Part shown: in pieces, positions 36,961 to 49,060 of the stretch | How the letters are laid out: every line of letters begins with the position of its first letter | Position numbering within the stretch: position 1 is the stretch's first letter | Origin: Nageia nagi | Lineage: Eukaryota; Pinophyta | Reading direction: 5' to 3' | DNA: 64,000 nucleotides | NCBI GenBank assembly: GCA_050084985.1 | Contig: JBITNC010000001.1 | Span: 70,804,001 to 70,868,000 of the forward strand | Position numbers and translations under genes: made by a program | The notes under the pieces: model-generated | The model's input: only the letters and a program-made list of their open reading frames with translations | Told to the model about the DNA's origin: nothing | Databases searched by the model: none

Positions 36961-37989
36961 AAAAATTATAGAAGAAGTGGTGATACAAAATGGAGAGCTT
37001 AAATTGGCCAAAAAAGAATATAACAATAGAAAATGATACTAATAATGGCTCAAATCAATCAAGTAATCCTCTAAGCACCATCATAGCCTCAATTACAAAC
37101 CATAGAATAAAATTAATTAAGTTTGCCAAATCAGTATTATAATTAGAATCAACACTAGAATCAATATTTGGAGAAATCTTAAAGGAAATAGAGCAAGTTC
37201 ACATCGTTGGGAGAACCCTTATCCTAAATATTCATAAAATTGAATTATGCTAAAGTGTTAAAGCTACCAAAAGTTAAATGGAATCCAAGTTGGGCCTCAA
37301 GACCTTGGTACAAGGATGATGAATTTTACGAAATCTATACAGTTTAAGGTTATAGTACTAATTGATGCATGTATTTGAGAAAAGTGGTACACAAATTCAT
37401 TGATACTAGGAAATTGGTCCTCCTTAATTGCACATCTTCAACTCCGAATGCAAATCTACAAGTCTATCAAAACTCATTACCCCAATGAAATGTAAATCAT
37501 GTAGAGACTACAAGGTATTACAATTAATCTCTATCACAACAAATATCACTTATAATTATGGGTCACATCAATAATAGTTACAACAAGCAAAATAATCACA
37601 TTTTTTTGGAATAGTCAATATAGCAATAAGGGCACATCATTATAAGGATAAAGGAAAAGGAAATAAGCAAGATTGAACTCAATAGGAAAATATGGAGGAT
37701 ATTAATGTTCCAAATCATATACATCCTCTCCCACCTCCAACACAGTGGGGTATTAAGAAAAAATTGAAAACCAATTTAGAGAAATATTTGAGGCTAACTC
37801 CTATTAAGTTCTCCTTTTGGGATTTGATCAAAAATTCACATCAACATAGAGAAGATTTAGATTAGATCATATTTTAAAGATCATTGAGTTAGATGCCTCA
37901 AATTTGAATGCCTTTAAAAACTTCATTGGGAGCATGCAAGCTACTGTTGAGCCATTCATACCATTCTACCAACATGAGATTGGAAATGT

Positions 37990-38625
37990 TGCAAATATTA
38001 AGTATAAAGATCATCTATTGCATATAATTGATTAGGCTAATGAAAAATATTTAAAGAGGGTTTTGGTAGATGGTGGATCAACCATAAATGTTGTTTCTTC
38101 AATGACATTGAGCAAGATTAATATACCTTTTTCACATCTATAAGAAACTACACTCATCTTATGGTCCTTTAATAACCAATTGTGCAACACCTTGGATAGC
38201 ATTATGTTACCTACAGTGGTGGGTTTGAAGATAAATCATTCAGTGTTTTCAAGTTATTTAGGGGGAATAATAGTAGAAATTCTTGCTTGGTCAACCATGG
38301 ATTATTGGAATGTCTCCTTTCAACATTACATGGATGTATTAAATATATAGAGGATGGAGTGGTGCATTGTATATGGATGGATGAGGAACCCTTTAGCCAT
38401 TGTAACCTTACTGAGTTGTCTCATGGTTCTATTCTCCCTTCTACTCATATATTCCTAAAACTCATCCACATCAACCTAGATCCATTGTCTCTTGGGGCCA
38501 ATATTAATGATGAACCTAAAATATCAAAGTTATCTCATGATGTTCAAGAAATACAAAAGGAACCAATTGTGAAAGAAGTTTCAAGTAAAAGTGAAAAAAT
38601 CTCCATAGATGTGTAAGAACATAAT
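37990..38625 (+). pseudogene. Aspartic protease region of element B
   Basis: VLVDGGSTINVVS at about 38060-38100 is the DGG active-site block of Tat-type proteases, intact at the catalytic Asp. An open stretch at 38287-38616 downstream continues the protease-RT linker in a shifted frame. Between the gag core and this point (36960-37990) the sequence is non-coding in appearance. Confidence 0.7.
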
Positions 38626-39879
38626 TATCAAATGATCATCTATGAGAAGCCTAAAGAAGATAAGCTTATTGTGCCTTCCCCTATGCTTCAATAAGAAATC
38701 TCTTGGAAGTAATTATCATATAATTAGATAAAATTATTAATCAAATAAATCATTAAAAAGATGTCTTAAATAACTCCTCTATGAGTGAACCAAGTTCAAT
38801 TTCTAAAATAGTGGAGTTTAATAAAGAAAAATATGATATTGAAATTATAAACTAAAAAAAAAAGAAATACAAATCCACTGATAATCAAGAGCATATCTCA
38901 AGAGTGGATGTAAAATTAAAAAATTTGAGCACTGGGGAATATTTTGTTGATGATATTTTATTTAATTTACTTTCATTGCATGATGCAGGCTACCAATGAA
39001 TTCCCCTTAGCCATTGATACTTTAATACCTCTTGGTATATCCCATAACCAAACTTGTTTTGTGTATATAGACCCAAACTTACACGCTTACCAAATGTATA
39101 AGGTGTCCTCAAAATAAGCTTTTTCCTGTAAGATAGATTAACTTTCTAGACCATATTTAATTTTTCACTACTTTTCCAAGTATAAATGATGGGGATATGG
39201 CTTGGGTAGGTATGATCAAGGCACTATACATGTCATGCAACTACCTACTTAAGGTGATAAAGATAAACAAGGCTTTGGCTACAAAGGTCCTCAAACTATA
39301 ACAACCATAACCCAAATCCATGAGATTTAGGATGAGGGAGATTATGAGGAACCTTCCTCCCCTTATGAGGATTTTCTACTTGAAGCACCTCTTTGCCTAT
39401 GTCTCAATGCTCCATTCTCTCTTTTCTATTTGAATAAGTCAACCTAGTTAGAAGCTCCTCCATTTCACCTTTTGCTCACTCGCTTGATTTTGACATTTTT
39501 CATGTGGTGGATCAATATAATGATGACTTTGCTATGCTTTCTATTATTGATCTAGCCACCCATGATATTTTTATTATTCCATGTGATCATGTTGACCCCT
39601 TTGAGAAAGAACTAGGTAAGGATACCTATTGGCCATTTTTTAACCATCAATGGAATGACAAATCTAATATGCTAGTAGAGAAGGGCACTAAAATTGATTT
39701 AGGATATGATCTTAATCATCCTAAAATGGTGTAGTTTGGTTAGAATCTCAATGAAGAAGAAATAAAAGTTCATGGACTATGTAGATCAAGAAAATAATAA
39801 AGATCATGGCTTATACCTATCAAGATATGCCAAGCTTAAAATCTAGTGGTGCACCATTTGAATTTGAGGGAGGATGCAA

Positions 39880-40740
39880 AACTAATAAATTAGAAATCAT
39901 GCAAAATGCATCCTACAAATGCTTTGTTAGTGAAAGTTGAGCTTCAAAAAATGCTATATGCCAAATTTATAGAAGCCATTGCCTATCTAGAATGAGTTTC
40001 TAATCCTCTCATAGTGGTAAGACTAGATGGGAGAATCAAAATTTGTACAAATTTTAGATATGCCAATGAAACATACCCTAAGGATCATTTTTCACTTCCA
40101 AAACTACATACCTTAGTGGATAATAGTGTTGGTCATGAAATATTTTCATTAATGTATAAATGTTTTGGTTACAATCAAATCATGACCACAAAAGAAGATA
40201 AGCATAAAATGACATTTACAACACCATGGGGGACCTATTGCTATAGGGTTATATTGTTTGGACTTAAGAATGTAGGCACTACATATCAAAGGGATATAAT
40301 ATATATCTTACATGACTATAAACATGATATAGTCAAAGATTATGTGGATGATCTCTTTTTTAAATAAAAAACACATGAATCTCACCTAGAGGCATTATGC
40401 AAAATCTTAGACTAATTTCTAGAGTATAATGTTAGATTGAATCCAAAAAAGTGTGTCTTTGGGGTCCTATCAAGTAAACTATTGGGCTTTATTGTATCCA
40501 AATAAGGCATTGAAGTAGATATGAATAAGGTCAAATCCATCAATGAAATGCCTCCTCCTTAGAATCTAAACTAGTTACAGAGCTTATAAGGAAAGATTCA
40601 AGAAATCAAGAGATTCATAGCATAATTATCTGATAAATATCATCCATTCAATAAATTGCTAAAAATGAATGCCAAATTTATATGGGATCTAGAGTGTTAG
40701 GAGGCTTTTGATGCTATTAATGAGTAACTCACACATCCTT
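39880..40740 (+). pseudogene. Reverse transcriptase of gypsy element B
   Basis: Readable from a KICTNFRYANETYPKD block (usual VDFRxLNxACPKD) through GHEIFSLM, GYNQI, TTPWGTYCYRV, FGLKNVGTTYQRD and the intact YVDDL box near 40341-40355, then a VLSSKLLGF-like thumb near 40465. These are Ty3/gypsy landmarks in the correct order. Stops flank the open part at 40014-40367. Confidence 0.92.
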
Positions 40741-41214
40741 TGATATTGATTCCTCCTAGTGTGGGAGTGCGATTTAACCTCTACATTTTGGCTACTAATT
40801 TTGCTTTGGGCCCCCAATAAAATAAAACAAAGAAAGAGCAAGGAATATACTACTTGATTCATACTCTAGCAATTTATGAGACCACATATGCCCACCTAGA
40901 GAAATTATTCTTAGTGGTTGTCTTTGTGGCATAGAAGCTTAGGCATTATATTCCTAATCAGAAAACTTATATCATATCTAAGATGGATCCTCTAAAGTAT
41001 ATGATGAACAAAATAGTCCTTAATGCTAGAGTTACTAAACGGATCATGTTTCTGACTAAGTTTGACCTATAATTCATTAATTATAAATCTATTAAAGGTC
41101 AAGTTATTACAAATCAGTTGGTAAAATATCCATGGAAAAATGACATCCCCTTGAATATCGAGTTGCCACATGGTGAATTGTTTGGAATTTTTGAGATTGA
41201 AGAGGAGGTTGAGT
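40741..41214 (+). pseudogene. RNase H of gypsy element B
   Basis: The sequence shows LYILATNFALG near 40780, QGIYYLIHTLAIYE near 40838-40880, a KLRHYIPNQKTYIIS-like helix near 40937 and DPLKYMMNK near 40986. It corresponds to the RNase H attached to gypsy reverse transcriptases. Stops present. Confidence 0.85.
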
Positions 41215-41640
41215 AAGAATATTATGACATGACCTTGTACTTTAATGATTCATGTTGTGAACAAGGGGAGGAGCTGAGATAGGTTTCATAATTCCTCAAC
41301 GTATCCCTATTCCTATCTCATTCAAATTATCCTTTAAGTGCACACATAATAATCCAAAATATAAGGCACTATTTCTTAGGCTAAAGTTGGCAATTGAAAT
41401 GAAGTATGAGTGATTAAAGATTTATGGTGATTATTTATTAATTATTAACTAAATTAAAAGAATATATGTATTCAATCATCCTCATCTTAAGAAATATAAG
41501 TCCATGGTCAAAATATTATTAGATTATTTCAAGGCATATGAAATTGAGGCTACTCCTAGATCCTTTAACCAATTTGCAGATATAATGGCCTCCTTGGGAT
41601 CTCTAATCCCACAACATCCATTTTGGAAAGTAACACATGT
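41215..41640 (+). pseudogene. Second, archaeal-type RNase H of element B
   Basis: A second RNase H begins with a TLYFNDSCCEQG block near 41235 (usual DGS changed to NDS), followed by PISFKLSFKCTHNNPKYKAL, a YGDYLLIIN motif near 41425 and a FADIMASLGSL end near 41575-41605. A tandem RNase H of archaeal type between RNase H and integrase is characteristic of the Tat lineage. Confidence 0.78.
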
Positions 41641-41839
41641 AGAGATAATCACCTGATACAAGTCTTCTCTAGATTTTCCCATGCATCAATATGAATCCTA
41701 ACTAGAAATACATGTCAATGAGCTAAATGTAGCATCCAAATATGTATGGTACCATCAATACAAAGACTATCTTAAATGGGTTACCTTGCCAACCACCATG
41801 TCTATAGGGGAAAAGTGATAGTTTAAGAAGAAATCCATA

Positions 41840-42930
41840 AAATACATAATCCTAGGAGATGTCATGTATGGAATATATGGGGGGCACTTTAGTGGTTTCA
41901 CCATTACTAAATACTTGATTAGTATGGGTTACTATTGGTTAACTATGGAGAGAGATTATTACAACTATATCAAAATGTGTGTAAATTATTAGCAACATGC
42001 AAATTATATGCATATATCTCTCAAGCATTACAATCCTTTTAAGGTATATGGTTGTTCTTAAGATGAGGCTTTGAATTAATTGCCTAATTCAATTTGCCTT
42101 CATTAAGAGGACATAATTTCATAATTATACCCATTGAATATTTTTCAAAATGGGTATAGGAAACACCCATGAAATCTACTAAAGGTCCTATGGTTTTTGA
42201 GTTCATAGAGTATAATATTATTAGTAGGTTTGACATACCTATAAGGATTGTTTTAGATAATGGTCCTAACTTCAAAAATAAGGACATGCAATGCTTCTAT
42301 TATAGATATAAGATCAAATAAAACTTTTATATGCCCTACTATTTGTAGGGTAATAGGCAAGTGGAAGCAACAAACAAGATAATAGTTACCATCCTCTAAA
42401 ACATTATCAGCATATCTCATAGGGATTGGCATACTTAGATACCTCTTGCACTATGGGAATATATAACTAGCATTAGAAATCCTATAAAAGCAACACAATT
42501 TTCATTAGTTTGTGGGGTCAAAGAAGTCATGCCTTTAGAACTTGAGATCCCATTTCTAGGGATTCAATTGAAAGATATACTACTAGAACTTAAGGTTAGG
42601 TAAGCACACATAGATCAATTAGTTTTACTAGATAAGAGGCATATCAATGCCTTAGAGCATATTAAAGTATATCAAAACCATATTAAAAAAGCTTATATCA
42701 AGGGATTAAAACCATGAGAGTTTCAAATTGGTGACATATTCCTAAAGGAAAATCAACATAATTATCACCAAGAGTTGGTTTTGAGAGATAAGTTGGTTCC
42801 CAACTAGTTAGGCCCTTATGTGATCAAGCACAAATTCAGATCAAGGTCATATCACTTGGCTACATTAGAAGGGGTCAAAGAGGCCAAACTGATTAACATC
42901 ATACATCTTCAACTGTTTAATGTGTAGGGT
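41840..42930 (+). pseudogene. Integrase of gypsy element B
   Basis: Starts with a GGHFSGFTITKYLISMGYYW-like zinc-binding segment near 41880-41940 and a CX2C-like pair with the second Cys altered. The core has a VLDNGPNFKNKDM motif near 42252-42290 and RQVEATNKIIVTIL near 42356-42400, then the PLELEIPFLGIQLK segment near 42535 and a C-terminal NLI-HLQLF end at about 42920. Frame changes and stops are frequent. Confidence 0.88.
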
Positions 42931-44239
42931 AAGGCATGGTCATTTTATTTTAAATTTTAATCTTAATTTTATTTCCTCTTGCATCTTTGATTCCTAAAAA
43001 GATAAAAAACTTAAAAAATAATTCCCTTAATCATCACACAACTCCATCATTATCTTATGTTTACCTTATCATTTGCCATCATTTTTTTGTAAAGCATCAA
43101 TCTTGTTTTCTTTCACTTTTTGTTTCATAAACACATCTAGAAAGAATCCCTATGCAAGCTATGTTAAGTAGCTTTGGGGGTATATTTTCAAACATAACTT
43201 ATTTTATTTCATCAAGTTAGATTTTAACATTCAAGAGTTGATACTCGGATGGTCTCTCACTTTTAGTGTTTCCTAACTTTTTGGAAATATGAGAATCACT
43301 AATCACTCATCTTCTAATATCACTTGAAGTATTTTTCATCATTCATTATGGTGTGTGTTAAATTTTATTGTATTTTCTTAATTCATTCGTAAGGTCTTGG
43401 AATCATTAGAAGACATATCCTTCCTATTCTAGTTGGGTCTAGAGCACATCTTACACATTCATATGGAAGTCAACTCCAAACTTGTTTTATTTGATTATTG
43501 TGTCTACTCATTTTGTTTCATAATTGCAAATTATTCATTGTATCATCATATCTCATAGTGGGTTAGGACCATTTAATGATATTTTCTCATATTGTTTCAT
43601 AAAATATGAGGAACAAGTACCCTTTAGCACATTAAAATGGAAGCATTACCAAAAATTTTACATAGTATCATCATATCTTGATTCATTTTAAAACATAAAA
43701 GCAATACATTTAAAGTAAAATTTAAAATGCACAATGCAAAAACATCTTCAAAATACATCATAATAATCTACACATGTATCAAATTATAAACATCACTTTT
43801 CGTAAACATCTTGATAAACATAACACATAAGCATACAAGAACATTCATGAACACATCATGTAAAAAACTTACCACATGTATATATTATAGTCCATGGTAT
43901 TAAAAACTAATACATAAAACTCTAAGAGGATAGTATAAAAATTCACCTTGCGATGTGCATCATATATATGTCCTGTGTATCATAATATGCCTAGATCATC
44001 TAAGCATCTATTATTGTACCATCTCAAAAATATGAGTCTCATATCTATCAGCATCCTCATATTTATCTAAAGGATGAAGGAGATCCCTCATGCTACCTAG
44101 TTGTAGATGGGGTGGTGCCCTAAGCCCTTGATAATGTGTGTGTATCTCTATCCTATGGATGGGAGGTGGCATACGAATAATTCACTACATGCAAACCATT
44201 GAACATACTATATGACCTATGTGATCTGCTAGGTGTGTA
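42931..44239. other. Spacer between pol and the antisense ORF of element B
   Basis: No coding likeness was recognised. A G-run (CTTTGGGGG, near 43173) resembles a polypurine tract, but no LTR start follows it. Confidence 0.4.
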
Positions 44240-45720
44240 TGAGCTCATTGGGATATGAGCCTATGTAGGTCTTCTATCCATCAGCTCAAGTTGGTGATTA
44301 GCTAAGTTAACTCCTACTCTCTCTATTAGAGCTCTTCTCTTGTTACTGACTCTCCTACATTCTTTGATGGAGCTCATGCTCTCATTAGTGATTCTCCTTC
44401 TCATGTTGGTAACTCTTTTGCTCTTTGTATTAGCTTGCATCAAGATATTGCTCTAACTATTCAATACTTTATGCATCTACTCCACTTATTGGACTTAAAA
44501 AGGCTGTTAGGGGATCTCTCTCACTTCATTGGAGGGACTTGCATCTCTATCTAACCCATTGATAGAGGGGCTCTCCCTCATCATCATCCTACTCATAGAC
44601 CTCCTCTTGATGTGATCACCATGCATTGTAGGTCACCATCATGCCTACATCATCTTGCAATACTATGAGCTTAACCTTATCATTGATTTTAGCATCATCA
44701 TATGTATCCTAGTAATGAGGTAGGGATATCCCATCTCTACCATTGATCATGCTATATACTTATGGATCAAGAGGTACATCCTAAACCTACACAAAATATT
44801 GATTCATATTGTGGAACTCAAAATACTCAACCTCAACTCAATAGTTCCTCATCCATCTCACTCTCCTGATGCATGTAGGATTACCCTATCATTGTCTCAT
44901 GATGGACCATTCTTGTAGGGTCTCTATATCATCTCACCATATCTCAACCATTTGAATATCTCTTTGTAATGTGATACATGACCTCCATAAATATGACCTC
45001 CCCTTGGCTCATGCTGGTATCCCAACATATTATATAAGTTATATCACTACTCATCTCCTCAAATACTAGTGCATCCTCAACATGAATATCAAAAGGAATG
45101 CCTATGGGTCATGCTACTATGCTATATTCCCATCCCCATACCTATAGTAATGAGAATAATATATCCCTATATGAGTCCCATCTACCATCTCCCATAACTC
45201 ATGATATAATTGAGCTAGAAAATCTAAATCCCACAAGAATATTATGGTATTCTTACTCATCTTGTATTGAACCTAGTATAGCTTCTAAGGAAATTCACAC
45301 TTGAAAGCATATGGAAAAATTAACCCTAAAATTAGTATCATTATGAAGCAATTCATGATATCAATGAGCCCATCCTTGTATGCATGCTCATAACTAAATC
45401 CACCCAACCCCCATCTCAACTAGTGATAGTGTTAATCCATTATTAGAATCATAGCCACTTCCTATCCAACCTCATTTGCTAGTCTAATGATTAGGACATC
45501 CTCGATCGAAATCCACATGATCCTCCAAACATCCTCAAGAGTCATCATACACTTGCCAATTGAAAAATGAAAAGTGTTGGTGATTGTATCCTACATCTCA
45601 CATAAAGCTGTAACATAACGTGAGCTAGCTACCACCTTATGTATTATACTAGTATAGCCCAAGCCTACATTGTGAAGCCATATCCACCATGTTGCCCACA
45701 TGTCTTGCTAGAGCTCAACT
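44240..45720 (-). pseudogene. Antisense plant mobile domain (PMD) ORF of element B
   Basis: Read on the minus strand from 45700, one frame shows the start of the plant mobile domain (aminotransferase-like family): WLHNVGLGY, then YVTALCEM, NTFHFSIGKCMMTLEDVW near 45575-45520 and an ISIEDV strand. Further on, WDLDFLAQLYHELWEMV (45207-45160) matches the family's central helix, and a RRVRWMRNY-like segment lies near 44860. The same frame can be followed to about 44240 through many TAG/TAA/TGA codons, several at expected Trp positions. PMD proteins are host nuclear factors (MAIN/MAIL type), but the domain is also carried by mobile elements, including antisense extra ORFs downstream of pol in Tat-lineage elements. 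The position and strand here fit that arrangement. No function remains. Confidence 0.75.
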
Positions 45721-46680
45721 CGTAGATCACAAAAGAGATGTAACATGAAAAATGTATTATCAAGCTATTTCAAAAAATAATATGTATCAATAATGTGTTT
45801 TTATATTCAATTTGTTTTACATATATATATAAACTTTGATTCAAGCTTGCAAAAGTTGTGATGTGCTCTTTGTTGTGCCTTCATCTTATTATTATGTTCA
45901 CCTTGAGTGTGATGTCATGATGTGAATTTCCCATTGTGTTCTCTCTAATTAGTTTATCTCTTATAGTTATATTCACTTTATATAAACCATGCAACCTAAC
46001 TCATAAAATGGTTCATGATTTGCTTGTAGTATGATATGTCATAGTTTATACTAGGTAACATGCATCTAGCATGATGATACTAAAAACATGTTAATTGCAA
46101 TGAATTAAAAAAAAGTTAATAATGTGCAAAAATATTCTAAAAACTACGTTACAGGTTTAAGCAACATGGCAAACTTTTACAATTTCACAATTTGGAAATA
46201 ATGTATTTTTACCTAGCATGCTTGTCATTTCTTGTATTGGGAAAACCATGTTTTATGCTTGGTAAACACAATTACACATAATTATGCAACTATTTTTAAT
46301 GATTGGGGAGAATACAATAGTTCTTTGGTAGCTCAAAATGTTACTTTAGCACAAAAAATGGCATTATTTTAAGAAAATATTATAAGCTTATGATTTTGAC
46401 TCTATATCCTAACTGCATGCAAAATCATGCATTATGACCACAATTTACAATTTCAAAGTACCACAATATTTTACAAAGCATTCATAGCAAAATTGCAATA
46501 TTTTTGAAGTGTAATAGTTAGCTCAAATTTTTGGATAAGTTTGAGCAAATCCTTTTTAAATTAGATAAGTTCACATAAGAATGGGATCAAATCTTATTTG
46601 TACAAGGTTTAATCTAGTTAAAACATGACTAATTAATTAGGCTTCGAAGGCAAATCAAAGGTTAAAAAATGCAAAAATAA
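45721..46680. other. Non-coding stretch within element B
   Basis: AT-rich, no coding likeness and no clear repeats; by position part of the long 3' region of element B. Confidence 0.4.
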
Positions 46681-46683
46681 ATC

Positions 46684-46910
46684 AGTCCAAGATCCAAAAT
46701 TAAGCTATAGGTGAGGCATAGTGTGTTGGCCCTAGGCATAGTGTGCTTAGGTGTGTTTTGCCTAGGCATATTACACCTAGCATGAGGCACAATATGCCTA
46801 GTTGCTAGGCATACTATGCCTAGTTGCTAGGCATACTATGCCTAGTTGCTAGGCATACTATGCCTAGCATGAGGTGTAATACGCCTAGTTGGTAGGCATA
46901 GTGGGCATTA
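46684..46910. repeat. Palindromic 22-bp tandem repeats in the 3' region of element B
   Basis: Three perfect 22-bp units start at 46796, 46818 and 46840; each contains GCCTAG-TTG-CTAGGC and GGCATA-C-TATGCC, two overlapping perfect inverted repeats. Related degenerate GCCTAG/CTAGGCATA strings extend to both sides, from about 46730 to 46905. Transcribed as RNA these would form adjacent hairpins. Confidence 0.85.
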
Positions 46911-47689
46911 TGGCATGACCCAAAAAGTCCATTTTGAGCATAGAACCTCATGTTTTATCTATTTTTGATAATTTTTAAGCCATGGAAACCTAAGTGGGGC
47001 AAAAAATATGGTGGGTATCTATCGATTGTTAGATCTAGCACTCTATTTGACCACAACTAGCAAAAAACTAAAGGAAAAACCCTCTTTTTTATTTTTTTGG
47101 AAGCTTTATTTTTGAAATTGTTGAAAATTAGGAAAAATATAGATATAGGAGTGCTTTTTTAATGTTATAAGCATAAAATAACTAAATCTATACTACTGAT
47201 TAGAGCATATTGAATAGAATGAATAAATTTTAAAATTTTCACTAAATTTGGTCGAAATAAATATAAAACCCTTCAAAATTGCAAAATATTTACAATAGAG
47301 ATTTGGAAAGCCTACTAGGAGTCCAAGCTATGCTTGTCTAATGCTAGTGGGAGCTTGAGGTACCTCATTCACTACCATGGTCAATTGGTCTCTCTTCTTC
47401 TTCATAATTCACACTTATCCAATGGTCAAAATGAGTCAAAAATGGTAACTTTTCACTCATTTAATTTATTTTGATAAATTAATGTTAAAATTGCTAGATT
47501 TGATTAAATTTTTGTTCAAATCATTTCCAAAATCCTTATTTGCTTCCTAAAGCTCCTTTATTTTATTCAAAATACTAAATTTGGGCATGTAATAGTCACA
47601 AAAAAGAAAATTCACACTACACACACAACTTCACCTTTTTCGAACAATCTTGTATTATTTGTATCAATCAATACAATATTGTTTGAGAG

Positions 47690-47840
47690 GGGTAACATCT
47701 TATTCCCAAAAAAAATTCAATCCAAAATTTCTTAGGTTTTTCAAAAGTTTTTTTTTTATTTTTCAAAATTTCTCATTTTTTCAAAATTTCTCATTTTTTT
47801 TCAAAATTTCTAATTTTTTCAAAATTTTCAAAGTTCAAAA
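47690..47840. repeat. T-rich short tandem repeats
   Basis: The string TTTCAAAATTTCTCATTT and variants recur about four times at 47758-47830 within a T-rich tract. Only low-complexity frames cross it. Confidence 0.7.
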
Positions 47841-47929
47841 TGTAGGATTTTAAAATTTCAAATGCAAAAAAGCTTTGATTTTTCAAAATACGAAAGCTCA
47901 AATTTCAAAAATTTTAGCAAGATTATGTG

Positions 47930-48385
47930 CTCGCTAGTAAGTCTATATGCTTACCAATTCATGAATGATTTGCATAGATTTGACGTAAACAATTATCAAG
48001 CACTATATAAGTGGTTCAAAGTTTTACTTCATGAATGCTTTGCATAAGTTGTACATTAACAATCATCAAATACTATATAAGTGGTTCAAAGTTTTACTTC
48101 ATGAATGCTTTGCATAAGTTTTATGTGACAATCATCAAATACTATACAAGTGGTTCAAAGTCTCAATCTCATGAATGCTTTGCATAGGTTTGACGTAAGC
48201 AATCATCAAATACTATATAAGTGGTTCAAAGTTCCATGCCACAAATAAATGTATGTAGGTTTGGTAGGTGTCAAATACTATATAAGTTTGTTCAAATTTT
48301 TACTTTTTTGAAACATGTCATGAACAACTTTGCATAGATTTGGTGGGCATCAAGTACTATTTAAGTTGGTTCAAATTTTATACCC
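47930..48385 (+). repeat. About 70-bp tandem array upstream of the 3' LTR of element B
   Basis: The anchor (T/C)ACTATATAAG occurs at 48001, 48071, 48140, 48211, 48276 and 48355 (spacings 70, 69, 71, 65 and 79). Units share GGTTCAAAG after the anchor and TGCTTTGCATA before the next one. Tandem repeats in the 3' untranslated region just before the polypurine tract are a known feature of Tat/Ogre-type elements and a reported source of satellite DNA. Confidence 0.82.
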
Positions 48386-48584
48386 TTTTTTTAAATGATT
48401 CCAAAATGGTCACAAAAACATTATTTAGGGTTCAAATTGTCGAAAAAAACATTTAAATTTCAATGCATATTTGTTCAAAGCTTCAAAATTTTATATTATT
48501 CTAAATGTTCAAAATGATTACATAATAAACTCATATTTATCTACATATGTTTAAACAAGTCTTTTTTGCAAAAGACTTCTTCCA

Positions 48585-48751
48585 ATAGGGGCACAATGTT
48601 GACACTAAAAATAATACTTTTTGAATAAAATGAGTTAATTGCATTGATATACTTAATTCATAATGTTGTTTGATTTATAATATGTTAATAATCAAAAAGA
48701 AAATATTAATATTCTAAAGAGATAAATATTTCCTAAAAAGATAAAATATAC
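48585..48751 (+). mobile_element. Polypurine tract and truncated 3' LTR of element B
   Basis: AATAGGGGCACAA (ending 48596) is followed by TGTTGACAC at 48597, and the next 155 bases match the LTR start at 21432, including a shared string of about 25 bases with a TTGAATAAAATGAG core. Homology stops at about 48751, where minus-strand gag sequence of element A begins, so most of this LTR has been deleted. Confidence 0.7.
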
Positions 48752-49060
48752 ACTATCACCTTGAGCTTTTCTATCCATTGGATTCAGCAATCCTTTCTTA
48801 ACAAGGTTTGGTAGAATGAACCTTGGAGTAATAGTAAATATATATGTATAGTTTCTCTATGTAGCAGATTTGGTTAGAGTAGGTTTTTCGACCATATTCA
48901 CATTCTTTTCTTCCTTTTTAACATAAGATTTTTGAATATCCTTATTGCATAAACTAGATGCATATTTTAGTGTTACAAACTCAATCAATTTCTTTTCTTT
49001 TGCTAGAACTCTTTTGGTCATTATTCCAAATCCCAATTCAATATAATAAAGTGCATATTT
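48752..49060 (-). pseudogene. Element A gag fragment (distal part)
   Basis: On the minus strand an almost open frame carries KRVLAKEKKLIEF, NVNMVEKP and a NYTYIFTITPRFILPNL-like proline-bearing segment ending in KKGLLNP. This is the region between the gag core and the protease of Tat-type elements. It continues the gag core at 58950-58494, with the minus-strand copia element inserted between the two pieces. One stop is present. Confidence 0.6.

Noticed and set aside
43165-43185. G-run as polypurine tract with a 3' LTR starting near 43.18 kb
   Set aside because: No TG start with similarity to the 21432 LTR follows; the matching LTR start is at 48597.
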